64,000 bases of DNA from Tumebacillus amylolyticus. GTDB taxonomy: Bacteria > Bacillota > Bacilli > Tumebacillales > Tumebacillaceae. The stretch spans positions 1,019,344 through 1,083,343 of the forward strand of contig NZ_JAEQNB010000001.1 in NCBI RefSeq assembly GCF_016722965.1. The letters run 5' to 3'. Under the pieces are notes generated by a model. The model searched no databases. It had not been told where the DNA came from and worked only from the letters and a program-made list of their open reading frames with translations. The stretch's first letter is position 1. Each line of letters begins with the position of its first letter. This document shows positions 1 to 9,463 of the stretch, one piece after another. The position numbers were made by a program, and so were the translations under genes.

Positions 1-1
1 G

Positions 2-391
2 AAATTGGAACTGGAGCCCTACCAACCCCGTTCCTTCGAGTCGCCGGAGTTTGACGAAGTGCTTCCGACGTATCGGATCGAGGACTTCCAAGGAGCACTC
101 GGGTTGTTCAAATCTGCCAAAGACTTTTTCGAGAAAAACGGCAAGCAAGCGATGCAGGAAACGTTGGACAAGCAGATGCAAGCGCCTGTACAAGCCTACC
201 TCGACGAAGCGAGCTCCCGTTTCAAAGACCTGTACACGCAGGCTCTGCTCACCACCGTTCAAGACGGCAAGCAAAGCGTCTCCTCCGAAGTCGAAGAGTA
301 CTTCGCCGGGATTCTCGAAGCGCTCTCCGCGAAAGTGGATGTCGAGAAGCTCACAAGTTCTCGCGAGAAGCTTTCGAACTTAATCGCGTAA
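2..391 (+). CDS. C-terminal part of a probable dynamin-like GTPase (5' truncated)
   Basis: The frame is open to the left edge of the window, so only about 129 C-terminal residues are seen and the true start lies outside. The visible part is charged and helical, with a segment reading FKSAKDFFEKNGKQAM followed by heptad-like helices to LSNLIA. This resembles the C-terminal stalk region of bacterial dynamin-like proteins of Bacillales (DynA type), which remodel membranes. No GTPase motif can be seen because the N-terminal part is missing. A hairpin terminator follows directly. The family call rests on general resemblance only; another coiled-coil protein is possible. Confidence 0.45.
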   Translation, partial: KLELEPYQPRSFESPEFDEVLPTYRIEDFQGALGLFKSAKDFFEKNGKQAMQETLDKQMQAPVQAYLDEASSRFKDLYTQALLTTVQDGKQSVSSEVEEYFAGILEALSAKVDVEKLTSSREKLSNLIA

Positions 392-400
392 TAAGGAAAA

Positions 401-430
401 GGTCACCTTCAGTTGCAGGTGACCTTTTTT
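401..430 (+). terminator. Rho-independent terminator
   Basis: GGTCACCT and AGGTGACC form an 8-bp perfect stem with an eight-base loop, followed by a run of T. It closes the truncated gene at the left edge and insulates the next promoter. Confidence 0.85.
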
Positions 431-447
431 CTATGTTTAATAAGTGT

Positions 448-476
448 TTGATAATACTCTTTTTTCATGTTAGTAT
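448..476 (+). promoter_or_regulatory. SigA-type promoter of the 12-repeat Ig protein
   Basis: TTGATA at 448-453 and TAGTAT at 471-476 are separated by 17 bases. The -10 box lies on top of the ATG at 477, which argues that this ATG is not the translation start. Confidence 0.55.
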
Positions 477-515
477 ATGGTAAAAATGCTAGATCCAAGA
501 AGGGAAGTGATGCTG

Positions 516-3500
516 ATGCAAGGAAGACCAAGCAACAAAGCGCGTCTGAAGGCGTTGACTCTCGGCGTGGCCGTGGCAACATCCGGTTGGTTGGCGGTCG
601 CGCCGATGGCCTATCCGGTCGCGGTGTATGCTGCGACGAGTCCCGCCGACACTTCGACAATCGGACTTACGTTGACGAGTGTTGCAACGACTCCGTTTGC
701 AGCGACCGGTTCGAATACAACTCCGATTTCCTACAGCCTGAAAACGGCGGCCAACGTCACGCTCGTCGTGCTCGATGCAGACGGGAACATCGTACGCACG
801 GTTTTGAATAACGTCTCCACGACAGCCGGTTCCAAGTCGACGACATGGAACGGCAAAAACGACGCAGGGCAACTCGTCACAGACGGCGTCTACACCTATA
901 AACTTTCCGCTGCAGACGCGGCAGGTACCACCGCGACTCCGCAAACCAATCTCATCACCATCGACCGAACGGCTCCGGTGATCTCGGGCAACAGCGTAGA
1001 TCAAAGCCTGTTCGCTCCAACGGGGACGAACCATGTAAATTTGAGCTACTCCCTCTCCGAGACGGCGAAAGTCACCGTCAACATCTACAACAGCAGCAAC
1101 ACGCTGGTCAAAACGCTCGCTTCAAACGTTCAGCAGAGTGTAGGCACCAACACGCTGACTTGGGATGGCAAGAACTCCTCCAACGTGCTCTCGCCGGACG
1201 GGGTCTACACCTATAAAATCTCCGCCGTCGACCTCGCAGGACTGAACGCCGTGGCGGTGAGCGGCACCACGACGATTGAACGGTCGGCTCCTTCGATCAC
1301 AGCCGTCTCGGACACGCCGGACCCGTTCAAAGTGACGGGCACGACGAACAGCACGATCAACTATACGTTGTCCGAGGCTGCGAATGTTTCACTCAAGATC
1401 TATGACAAAAACAACCTCCTCGTTCGCACGCTGGTGGACGCAAGACTTCCCATCGGCACCAAATCGGTGACATGGAACGGCAAGAACGACTCCGGAGTTC
1501 TCGTCGACGACGGGTTGTACACATACAAGATCAACGCAACCGATTCCTACGGCAACCAAGCAACAGAAGTGACGGGTACGATCACCACGGACAAAACCGC
1601 ACCTACGGTCTCGTCGCTCAACGTGGGAGATGCGTTTGCGCCGGGTCAAAGCACGTTGCCGATTTCCTATGAGCTGTCAGAGAACGCGAAAGTCACGACC
1701 ACCGTTTCCAACGCAGCAGGGACTGTCGTTCGGACACTGGAAAGCTCCGTCGCGAAGCAAGCGGGACTGAATTCTTTGGCGTGGGATGGCAAAAACACGT
1801 CCGGCGTCCTCGTGCCCGATGGAACCTATACCGTGAAAGTCAACGCAACCGACGCAGTCGGGTTCACTTCACCTGTTACCTCGGGGACCACCAAGACGGA
1901 AACCGGGGCGCCGGTGCTCACGGCGGTCAAAGACTCGACCGACCCGTTTAAAGTCACGGGAACCAGCACCTCTACGATCTCGTACACGATTTCCGAAGAC
2001 TCCAACGTCAGCGTAAAAATCTACGGCGCAGACGGCAGGCTCGTTCGCACGCTCGTCAACGGTCTCGTCACCTACGGAGCCAAATCGGTGACCTGGAACG
2101 GCAAAAGCGAAGCCGGAGATCTCGTCGTGGACGGAACCTACACCTACAAAATCAACGCCACCGATCTGACCGGCAAAGCGGGCGTGGAAGCAATCGGCAC
2201 GATCACCACCGACAATACGACGCCGAACGTCATGCTGCTCACTGTCGGAGCAACCTACGTACCGGGTTCCCAGCTCTTGCCGATTTCCTACGTGCTCTCG
2301 GAATCTGCCAAAGTGACGACCACGATCACCAACAGCGCAGGAACGGTCGTCCGCACACTCGAGAGTGCAGTCAGCAAAACTGCAGGCGACAACAACGTGA
2401 CATGGGATGGAAAAAACGCATCCGGTGTCCTCGTGCCGGATGGTACATACACCGTGAAAATCACGGCAACAGACGCTGTCGGGTTCACGTCAGTACCGGT
2501 CACGGCCACTACACAGGCAGAATCAGGTGCCGCACAAATTACAGCAGTCAAAGTTTCTTCCAATCCGTTCAAAGTGACAGGCACCGCGACGACGACTCTC
2601 TCGTACACGCTGTCGGAGGATGCCAATGTCGACGTACAACTCTGTGATGCCAACGGTTGGATTGTTCGCACGCTTACCACTGGCCCGCAAACCTTTGGAG
2701 CGAAATCTTTCGCATGGAACGGCAAAAACGATGCCGGTTTCATCGTGGCAGACGGAACTTATACCATCAAAACCCAAGCAACCGATCGGGCTGGCAACGT
2801 TTCTACAGAAGTGTTAGGCACGATCACAACTGACAGTGCAGCTCCGGTCGTAACGCCGACAGACACGCAGCAGGTGATCTTCGTGCCCGGTTCCGAGAAT
2901 GCCGTCATCGGATACTCCCTCAGCGAAAACTCGAAAGTGACAACGGCCCTCTACAACAGCTCGGGTACGCTCTTGAAAACTCTCGAAAGCAACGCAGCCA
3001 AAAGCGCGGGAGCCAACACCGTGACTTGGGATGGCAAAAACTCCTCCGGAGTCCTCGTTCCGGATGGCCTGTACACGGCGAAACTCACCGCCACCGATAC
3101 AGTCGGTTGGGTCGCGAATCCTACGTCGATCCTATTCAGGGCAGATAGAGGTCCGGCATCTGTGACGAATGTCTACATGCATCCGTTCAAATTTACGCAA
3201 GAGAACGCCCAACTGGACTACACAGTGGGGGAAGAAGCGAACGTGAACGTGGAAATTTTCGACGCAAGCGGTATGCTTGTGAAGACTGTCTTCCAAGGCC
3301 ATGTTTCGGCGGGCAAACAAGTCGCCCAGTGGACAGGACGAGATGAGTCGTCTCAGTTCGTGCCGGATGGAATCTACACCTACAAAATCAATGTGACCGA
3401 CATGGCAGGCCACGTATCACCGGAAGTGACAGGAACTTTTGAGGCGGTCAATCGAGCTCCTCAGATTACAAACGTGTCGGCTGAACCTGCCGCGATCAAT

Positions 3501-4394
3501 CGCCAATCGACTTCCACAATTACGTACACGTTGTCGCAGGACGCGAATGTCGAACTTGACATTTTGAACGCCTCAGGATCGTTACTTCAACGTCTGATGA
3601 ACGCCGTACCCACGACTGCGGGTGTACACACGGTCAAATGGGATGGGAAAAATCCCTCGACCGGCACTCCATTCGTCGATGGAACCTACACCTATGTGCT
3701 GACTGCGACGACATCAGATGGCTGGACGTCCGAATCGGCAAAAGGCACGATTCAGCTAGACAATGTGTTCCCGTCCTTCAGATACCAATTTGAACAGCAC
3801 TTTACTCCTTTGGTCAGACCGACTCCTGTGTCGTTTACACTCGAGGAAAGCGTCAATTCCCTCAAAGTCTACATTACCGATAAGCACACGGTTCAAGTAA
3901 TCCGAACGATCTATGCAGGAGGTCCGCACGCTGCGGGAACGTACAGTTTCAATTGGGATGGTTTGGATGATAACGGGAATCTCGTACCGGATGAACTCTA
4001 CTCTATCATGCTGGAGGGAACAGACCTTGCGGGGAACCGCAGTGCAACAGGGTCGTCTATTTTTGTGGAGAACCACGCGCCTATACTCTCCAATTTGACT
4101 TTTGACCAAGTTCCCTATCATCTGAACAGCAATGTTCCGCTCAAGATCACGTGCAACAATTCCGGTTATGGGCATTTGGAAGCCCAGATTTACAATCCGG
4201 ATGGAACTTTAAATGCAAGACTCATTGATCATGATGACCCGGATATTCCGTTTGAATTCCAATCCAAAGACAGAGTGTTTTCTTGGTACGGTGTCAATGC
4301 AAGTGGTGTCACCGGCACCTACAAAGTCGTGATTCAGGCGACCAATTGGTCCGGAATGACATCTGAACTGACCTCTACCTTCGAAGTCAACTAA
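516..4394 (+). CDS. Secreted protein of twelve FlgD-type Ig-like repeats
   Basis: This 1292-residue protein starts with a signal peptide (about residues 1-40, ending near AVYA) and then carries only beta-sandwich repeats of about 95 residues. Each has the signature W(D/N)GKN..G.LVPDGxYTYK of the FlgD Ig-like family; I count twelve such cores, the last two degenerate. There is no catalytic domain and no LPXTG-type anchor. The start at 516 is chosen because AAGAAGGGA lies at a good distance and because the same leader and MQG start recur in the next gene. The first repeats align in order with those of the downstream protease, so the two are paralogues. An extracellular structural or adhesive role is inferred. 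Confidence 0.8.
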   Translation: MQGRPSNKARLKALTLGVAVATSGWLAVAPMAYPVAVYAATSPADTSTIGLTLTSVATTPFAATGSNTTPISYSLKTAANVTLVVLDADGNIVRTVLNNVSTTAGSKSTTWNGKNDAGQLVTDGVYTYKLSAADAAGTTATPQTNLITIDRTAPVISGNSVDQSLFAPTGTNHVNLSYSLSETAKVTVNIYNSSNTLVKTLASNVQQSVGTNTLTWDGKNSSNVLSPDGVYTYKISAVDLAGLNAVAVSGTTTIERSAPSITAVSDTPDPFKVTGTTNSTINYTLSEAANVSLKIYDKNNLLVRTLVDARLPIGTKSVTWNGKNDSGVLVDDGLYTYKINATDSYGNQATEVTGTITTDKTAPTVSSLNVGDAFAPGQSTLPISYELSENAKVTTTVSNAAGTVVRTLESSVAKQAGLNSLAWDGKNTSGVLVPDGTYTVKVNATDAVGFTSPVTSGTTKTETGAPVLTAVKDSTDPFKVTGTSTSTISYTISEDSNVSVKIYGADGRLVRTLVNGLVTYGAKSVTWNGKSEAGDLVVDGTYTYKINATDLTGKAGVEAIGTITTDNTTPNVMLLTVGATYVPGSQLLPISYVLSESAKVTTTITNSAGTVVRTLESAVSKTAGDNNVTWDGKNASGVLVPDGTYTVKITATDAVGFTSVPVTATTQAESGAAQITAVKVSSNPFKVTGTATTTLSYTLSEDANVDVQLCDANGWIVRTLTTGPQTFGAKSFAWNGKNDAGFIVADGTYTIKTQATDRAGNVSTEVLGTITTDSAAPVVTPTDTQQVIFVPGSENAVIGYSLSENSKVTTALYNSSGTLLKTLESNAAKSAGANTVTWDGKNSSGVLVPDGLYTAKLTATDTVGWVANPTSILFRADRGPASVTNVYMHPFKFTQENAQLDYTVGEEANVNVEIFDASGMLVKTVFQGHVSAGKQVAQWTGRDESSQFVPDGIYTYKINVTDMAGHVSPEVTGTFEAVNRAPQITNVSAEPAAINRQSTSTITYTLSQDANVELDILNASGSLLQRLMNAVPTTAGVHTVKWDGKNPSTGTPFVDGTYTYVLTATTSDGWTSESAKGTIQLDNVFPSFRYQFEQHFTPLVRPTPVSFTLEESVNSLKVYITDKHTVQVIRTIYAGGPHAAGTYSFNWDGLDDNGNLVPDELYSIMLEGTDLAGNRSATGSSIFVENHAPILSNLTFDQVPYHLNSNVPLKITCNNSGYGHLEAQIYNPDGTLNARLIDHDDPDIPFEFQSKDRVFSWYGVNASGVTGTYKVVIQATNWSGMTSELTSTFEVN

Positions 4395-4396
4395 GG

Positions 4397-4432
4397 AAAA
4401 CGTCCACCGTTCTCGGTGGGCGTTTTATTTTT
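4397..4432 (+). terminator. Rho-independent terminator
   Basis: AACGTCCACCG and CGGTGGGCGTT form a stem around TTCT, followed by TTATTTTT. It separates the two paralogous Ig-repeat genes into separate transcripts. Confidence 0.8.
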
Positions 4433-4446
4433 CGATTAAACCGTTA

Positions 4447-4476
4447 TTGAACCTACGATCTGAAACATGATAATAT
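4447..4476 (+). promoter_or_regulatory. SigA-type promoter of the subtilisin-Ig gene
   Basis: TTGAAC at 4447-4452 and TAATAT at 4471-4476 are 18 bases apart, with a TG one base before the -10 box. The leader and ribosome site closely match those of the upstream paralogue. Confidence 0.6.
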
Positions 4477-4520
4477 CTGAGTGTAGACAAAATTAAATCA
4501 CCAGAAGGGAAGGGTTGCCG

Positions 4521-7500
4521 ATGCAAGGAAGCAGAGGCACTTGGAAGTGGGTGCTCACCCTCGGAGCGGGCTTTACCGCTGCGAGTTGGTTCGCCGTCAC
4601 TCCGGCACACGCGGACAACAGCAAGTTTATTGAAATGAACACGCTGTCCCAGTCACAACTTTCCGCTTCCGTAGACGCGATTCTCGCCGATTCCAGCAAG
4701 TTCACGGCGGGGGATTTGATCGTCAAGTACAAACCGGGCACGGATGCCGCCAAAATTGCGGGCAAGCACGCCGCAAGCGTTCAGAAAAGCAACAAAGGTC
4801 TGCGCCTTGGCAAGTTGGCCTTGACCAAGAACGCCAATCTCAAGCAAACGTATATGGACCTCGTCAACGACCCTGATGTCGAGTATGTACAACCGAACTA
4901 TAAATACGATCTGACGGCCACTCCGAACGACCCGAGCTACAGCTTGCAGTGGTCGCTCCCGAAGATGCACGTCCCCGAAGCGTGGGACAAAACGCAAGGC
5001 GATTCGTCGATGGTCATCGCCGTCGTCGACACGGGCGTTCTGTCCTACCACCCGGATCTCAGCGGAAGTCTCCTGCCGGGCTATAACGCGATTACGAACG
5101 ACGGCAACTACAACGATGACAATGGACACGGAACGCACGTCGCGGGCATCGCCGCCGGGATGATGGGCAACGGCGTCGGAATTTCGGGCGTGGCGGGACA
5201 TGCCAAGATCTTGCCGGTCAAAGCGATGAGCGCATCCGGCTCCGGCTCTGACCTCGACATCGCTGAAGGCATCACATGGGCGGCCGACCACGGCGCGAAA
5301 GTCATCAACTTGAGCCTTGGCTCCGCTTCGTTCTCCCAGACGATGCAAGACGCGATCAACTACGCCTACAGCAAAGGGTGCCTGATCGTCGCAGCGGCCG
5401 GCAACGACAATTCCAGCGCGTTGCACTATCCGGGGGCTGACGAGCACGTCCTCTGCGTCATGGCCACCACGGAAACCAACACCAAAGCGACTTTTTCCAA
5501 CTATGGTTCGTATGTAGACATCGCCGCGCCGGGCACGAACATCTATGCGACGACGTATGACGGAGCCTATGGATACAAGCAAGGCACTTCGATGGCGTCT
5601 CCGAACGTCGCGGGTGTGGCAGCTTTGGTTTGGAACTACCGCCCGACGCTGACCAACTTCCAACTTGAGCGCGTCTTGGAATCGTCTGCGCTCGACTTGG
5701 GTACCGCAGGCAAAGACACGACGTTCGGCTACGGACTCGTCAACGCGTTTTCTGCGATGACGGCGGCCGTCGATACGACGCCGATCGGTCTCACGCTGAC
5801 CGGAGTCACACCGAATCCGTTTGCTCCGACCGGCTCCAACGTCTCGACGTTCTCTTACTCCATCGCAGAACCGGGCAACGTCACATTGAAAGTCCTCGAC
5901 GCAAGCGGCAACGTCGTGCGGACGCTTTTGAACAACTCCGCCGTTACGGTCGGTGCCAAATCTGTAACGTGGGACGGCAAGAACGACGCCAAAGTTCTCG
6001 TGGCGGAGGGAGAATACACGTTCCAACTTACGGCGGTCGATTCGTGGGGCAACTCGGCGACACCGCTGACCCGCACGATCTCTGTGGACCGCACGGCACC
6101 CGTGATCTCGGGAAACACCGTATCTGCGAATCCGTTCGTTCCGACCGGTACGAACACCGTGGGTCTGACCTACGCGCTGTCCGAACCCGCCAAAGTAACG
6201 GTGGGCATCTATAACAGCGCAAACGCATTGGTCAAAACGCTTGTCACCAACGTTCAACAAAGCGCGGGTGCGAACTCCTTGACGTGGGATGGCAAAAACT
6301 CGTCCGGCGTACTCGCTCCGGACGGCATCTATACGTATAAAATCACCGCGACCGATGCAGCAAATCTGAGCGCCGTCGCTGTCTCCGGCGCCGTAGGACT
6401 CGACCGCTTCAAACCGTCGATCACCGCTGTCAGCGACACCCCGGACCCGTTCAAAGTCACGGGCACCGCGAACAGCACGATTGCCTACACGCTGTCGGAG
6501 GAATCGACGGTCGACATCAAAATTTATGACGCAAGCGGCACTCTCGTCCGCACGTTGCAGAACGCCAAACTTCCGTCCGGCGCGAAGACGGTCGCATGGA
6601 ATGGCAAAAACGACGCCGGCACGCTCGTTGCGGACGGCATCTATACCTACAAAATCAACGCAACCGACAGCTTCAACAACCAAGCGGCCGAAGTGACGGG
6701 CACGATCACAACGGACAAAACCACACCGAGTCTCACGCTGACGACGTCCGCTGTGAAATTCGGTCCGGGCTCTGAGACGCTCTCTCTGAATTACACACTC
6801 TCGGAGAAATCCAAAGTCACGACGACCGTCACCAACTCCGCAGGTGCAGTCGTTCGCACGTTGGAGAACGCGATCTTGAAAGACGGCGGCTCCTACTCCG
6901 TGCCGTGGGATGGCAAAAACGCCTCCGGCGTCCTCGTCCCCGACGGCGTCTACACGGTCAAAGTCACCGCTACAGACCTCGTAGGCTGGGTTTCGAATCC
7001 GGTTTCTGCGACGGTTACGACGGAGACGGGAGCTGCCAAAGTCACGAACCTCAAAGCGACACCGAACCCGTTCAAAGTCACGGGCACGACGCTGGCGACA
7101 TTCACGTACACGCTTTCGGAGGACGCAACGGTTTCTCTCAAAGTCACCGATTCAAACTCCAACGCGATCAAAACCCTCGTCAACGGCGTCCTCAAAGCGG
7201 GTGCTCAAACGGTTACGTGGAACGGGAAAACGGACGCCGGAATCTTGGTAGATGACAAGGAATACACCTACACGCTGACGGCAACCGATGCGGGCGGCAA
7301 CGTGACGACGCTTTCGGGCACGATCAAAACGGACAAGACCGCTCCGACGCTCGGCAACTTGACATTCTCGCTCGCTCCTCCCGACTCGATCACGCTCGCG
7401 GTCGATCTGTCCGAAGACGTCAAGCTCACGGCCGGCGTGTACAACAACGTGGGTGCCTTGGTTAGGAATTTGACCGTACCGACGCTTGCCACCGCAGGCA

Positions 7501-8258
7501 CGCTGAACCTCACGTGGGATGGCAAAACCTCGGCCGGCCAGATGGCGCCGGACGGCACCTATACGTTCAAACTCACCGGCACCGATGCGGCGGGCTGGGT
7601 GACGAACGCTTCGGCTCAGTTGTACCTCGAAACGGGTGCTCCGAAACTGACGGCGCTCTCCAATTCGCCGCTGATCTTCCGTCCGACGGGCACCAACCTC
7701 AATACGCTTGCGTTTACGCTTTCGGAGGATGCAACGCTCGTGATCAAGGTCGCCGATTCCAATGGCAACGTCGTGCGCACGCTCTACAACGCCAAGCAAA
7801 CGCCGGGCGCGAAGACGATTCAATGGAATGGCAAAACTGACGCGGGCGTGCTCGTCGGCACCGGCGTCTACACGTACAAAATAGATGCGGTCGATCTCAA
7901 AGGAAACGTCGCCGCGACGGTGACCAGCAACGTAAGCGTTGATGTTACGGCCCCAACGTTTACAACTCCGACGTTCAGCGTGAACCCGTTCCATCCGACA
8001 ACCGGCGCAACGACCGCGCTTTCCTACAATTTGTCGGAGGACGCAACGGTCACCGTGACCGTCGTCAACGCAAGCGGGGCAGCGGTGAAGACGCTTCTCA
8101 ACGGTGTGAAACAGTCTGCAGGCAGCAACACCGTCGCTTGGGACGGCAAGAACTCGTCGGGCGTCGTTCTCGCAGCGGGGACCTACACCGTAAAACTCCG
8201 TGCCGTCGACGCGGTCGGACTCATCGGGGAAACCAGCTTCACCATCGTGATCAACTAG
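4521..8258 (+). CDS. Secreted subtilisin-family (S8) protease with eight FlgD-type Ig repeats
   Basis: The 1245-residue protein has a signal peptide ending near THAHA-like TPAHA (about residue 31), an inhibitor-type propeptide (about 65-135), an S8 catalytic domain (about 140-415), and eight Ig-like repeats to the end. The catalytic triad is intact: Asp170 in VVDTGV, His203 in NGHGTHVAG, Ser357 in GTSMASP, with oxyanion Asn295 in AAAGN. ATG 4521 is preferred over TTG 4515 because AGAAGGGAAGG then lies about 8 bases upstream. Family knowledge predicts autoprocessing and extracellular peptide hydrolysis; the Ig tail probably mediates binding or reach. A terminator follows. Confidence 0.9.
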   Translation: MQGSRGTWKWVLTLGAGFTAASWFAVTPAHADNSKFIEMNTLSQSQLSASVDAILADSSKFTAGDLIVKYKPGTDAAKIAGKHAASVQKSNKGLRLGKLALTKNANLKQTYMDLVNDPDVEYVQPNYKYDLTATPNDPSYSLQWSLPKMHVPEAWDKTQGDSSMVIAVVDTGVLSYHPDLSGSLLPGYNAITNDGNYNDDNGHGTHVAGIAAGMMGNGVGISGVAGHAKILPVKAMSASGSGSDLDIAEGITWAADHGAKVINLSLGSASFSQTMQDAINYAYSKGCLIVAAAGNDNSSALHYPGADEHVLCVMATTETNTKATFSNYGSYVDIAAPGTNIYATTYDGAYGYKQGTSMASPNVAGVAALVWNYRPTLTNFQLERVLESSALDLGTAGKDTTFGYGLVNAFSAMTAAVDTTPIGLTLTGVTPNPFAPTGSNVSTFSYSIAEPGNVTLKVLDASGNVVRTLLNNSAVTVGAKSVTWDGKNDAKVLVAEGEYTFQLTAVDSWGNSATPLTRTISVDRTAPVISGNTVSANPFVPTGTNTVGLTYALSEPAKVTVGIYNSANALVKTLVTNVQQSAGANSLTWDGKNSSGVLAPDGIYTYKITATDAANLSAVAVSGAVGLDRFKPSITAVSDTPDPFKVTGTANSTIAYTLSEESTVDIKIYDASGTLVRTLQNAKLPSGAKTVAWNGKNDAGTLVADGIYTYKINATDSFNNQAAEVTGTITTDKTTPSLTLTTSAVKFGPGSETLSLNYTLSEKSKVTTTVTNSAGAVVRTLENAILKDGGSYSVPWDGKNASGVLVPDGVYTVKVTATDLVGWVSNPVSATVTTETGAAKVTNLKATPNPFKVTGTTLATFTYTLSEDATVSLKVTDSNSNAIKTLVNGVLKAGAQTVTWNGKTDAGILVDDKEYTYTLTATDAGGNVTTLSGTIKTDKTAPTLGNLTFSLAPPDSITLAVDLSEDVKLTAGVYNNVGALVRNLTVPTLATAGTLNLTWDGKTSAGQMAPDGTYTFKLTGTDAAGWVTNASAQLYLETGAPKLTALSNSPLIFRPTGTNLNTLAFTLSEDATLVIKVADSNGNVVRTLYNAKQTPGAKTIQWNGKTDAGVLVGTGVYTYKIDAVDLKGNVAATVTSNVSVDVTAPTFTTPTFSVNPFHPTTGATTALSYNLSEDATVTVTVVNASGAAVKTLLNGVKQSAGSNTVAWDGKNSSGVVLAAGTYTVKLRAVDAVGLIGETSFTIVIN

Positions 8259-8275
8259 AACAGTCTGGGTACGAA

Positions 8276-8308
8276 AAGAGGCGGGAGACCCCCGCCTCTT
8301 TTTTTTCA
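8276..8308 (+). terminator. Rho-independent terminator
   Basis: AAGAGGCGGG pairs with CCCGCCTCTT across a short loop and is followed by eight further T. It ends the protease transcript. Confidence 0.9.
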
Positions 8309-8318
8309 TTCCGGAATA

Positions 8319-8348
8319 TGATATCATGATGATATCAAAGTGATATCA
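8319..8348. promoter_or_regulatory. Three phased TGATATCA palindromes
   Basis: The perfect 8-bp palindrome TGATATCA occurs at 8319-8326, 8330-8337 and 8341-8348, each copy starting exactly 11 bases after the previous one. That is one helical turn, so all three face the same side of the DNA. They lie 37 bases upstream of the SPFH gene, where an operator would be expected. The cognate regulator is not known; the co-transcribed ribbon-helix-helix protein is a candidate. Confidence 0.6.
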
Positions 8349-8384
8349 ACTGAGAATTGTTGAGAATGAAAGGGTGAGGGGTTC

Positions 8385-9239
8385 ATGCAAGAGCGTAAAG
8401 CGTGGGCATTCAACGGATTTGTCGGCATCTTGCTCGTCCTGCTGCTGTTCGTCATGGCGGGAGTTTTGGGATCGAATGGAGGAACCGGCGGAATTGTCGG
8501 AGCTCTCGTGTGTCTCCTGTTGGGCATCGTCTCGATCACCGGGTTTCAGATCGTGCAACCGAACCAAGGCTATGTCGTGATGTTCTTCGGACGTTACCTC
8601 GGCACGTTGCGCCAAGATGGATTCTGGTGGACGGTACCGTTTTCGCTTCGCAAGAAAGTCTCGATGCGCGTGCGAAACTTCCACACCTCGCAACTGAAAG
8701 TCAACGACGTGGACGGCAACCCGATTGAGATCGCCGCCGTCATCGTCTTCAACGTCGTCGATTCCGCCAAAGCGATGTTCGACGTTGACAACTACGAGCG
8801 TTTCGTCGAGATTCAATCGGAGATCGCCCTGCGTCACATCGCGAGCTACTACCCGTATGACACGATGGATGATCAGGGCGGCTACACCCTGCGTGCCAAT
8901 CCGGACGAGATCGCCGAGCAACTGCAACTCGATCTCCAACACCGACTCGCCATCGCCGGCGTCAAAGTCATGGAAGCACGCCTGACGCACTTGGCGTACT
9001 CGGCGGAGATCGCCCACGCGATGCTGCAACGCCAGCAAGCGACGGCGATTCTCGCAGCCCGCGCCAAGATCGTAGAGGGCGCCGTCGGCATGGTGCAGAT
9101 GGCGATTGAGAAATTGCAGAGCGAAGGCGTGGTGGAACTCGACGAAGAGCGCAAAGCTTCGATGATCAACAACCTCATGGTCGCCATCGTCTCCGAACGT
9201 TCGGCACAACCTGTCGTCAACGCCGGATCGCTCTACTAG
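8385..9239 (+). CDS. SPFH/band-7 domain membrane protein
   Basis: The 284-residue protein has two hydrophobic segments at about 9-29 and 35-54, followed by a band-7 (SPFH) domain beginning at [20 protein letters not shown] and running through [23 protein letters not shown]. The C-terminal third is an alanine- and glutamate-rich helix ([18 protein letters not shown]) typical of SPFH oligomerisation. Family members form membrane microdomains or scaffold proteases; the specific role here is unknown. GTGAGGGG precedes the ATG. It is 16 bases upstream of a small ribbon-helix-helix gene and behind three TGATATCA palindromes. Confidence 0.85.
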   Translation: MQERKAWAFNGFVGILLVLLLFVMAGVLGSNGGTGGIVGALVCLLLGIVSITGFQIVQPNQGYVVMFFGRYLGTLRQDGFWWTVPFSLRKKVSMRVRNFHTSQLKVNDVDGNPIEIAAVIVFNVVDSAKAMFDVDNYERFVEIQSEIALRHIASYYPYDTMDDQGGYTLRANPDEIAEQLQLDLQHRLAIAGVKVMEARLTHLAYSAEIAHAMLQRQQATAILAARAKIVEGAVGMVQMAIEKLQSEGVVELDEERKASMINNLMVAIVSERSAQPVVNAGSLY

Positions 9240-9255
9240 ACGGGCGGGATGAGCA

Positions 9256-9423
9256 ATGGCCAAAAAGCAATTTCCGCTGCGCCTCGACCCCAAAGTCTAT
9301 GAAGCGTTGGAACGCTGGGCAGGCGACGAGTTTCGCAGCGTCAACGCACACATCGAGCTCTTGTTGCGCGAATCGTTGAAGCGAGCGGGGCGTTTGAAAC
9401 CTGAGGAGGACAAAGGAGAATAG
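9256..9423 (+). CDS. Small ribbon-helix-helix (Arc-like) DNA-binding protein
   Basis: This 55-residue protein reads MAKKQFPLRLDPKVYEALER at its start, then helices with SVNAHIELLLRESLKRAG. The pattern of a short basic strand (KQFPLRLD) followed by two helices fits the Arc/MetJ ribbon-helix-helix fold, which works as a dimer. It follows the SPFH gene by 16 bases with GGGCGGGATGAGC upstream, so it is probably co-transcribed. Arc-like genes next to SPFH genes occur in Bacillales. I infer that it may autoregulate the pair through the TGATATCA palindromes; nothing in the sequence proves this. Confidence 0.75.
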   Translation: MAKKQFPLRLDPKVYEALERWAGDEFRSVNAHIELLLRESLKRAGRLKPEEDKGE

Positions 9424-9425
9424 AG

Positions 9426-9463
9426 AAGACCCACGACCGAGAAGGTCGTGGGTCTTTTTTTTT
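9426..9463 (+). terminator. Rho-independent terminator
   Basis: AAGACCCACGACC pairs with GGTCGTGGGTCTT around GAGAA and is followed by a long T run. It ends the SPFH/RHH transcript and lies against the end of the convergent deacetylase gene. Confidence 0.9.

Noticed and set aside
4653-6683. Long open frame on the minus strand opposite the subtilisin-Ig gene
   Set aside because: It is a codon-bias shadow: the protein is arginine-rich, has no recognisable motif or ribosome site, and the plus strand encodes a clear protease.
516-8258. Flagellar hook-capping (FlgD) genes
   Set aside because: Only the Ig-like repeat is shared with FlgD. There is no FlgD N-terminal domain and no flagellar gene nearby, and one protein carries a subtilisin domain.
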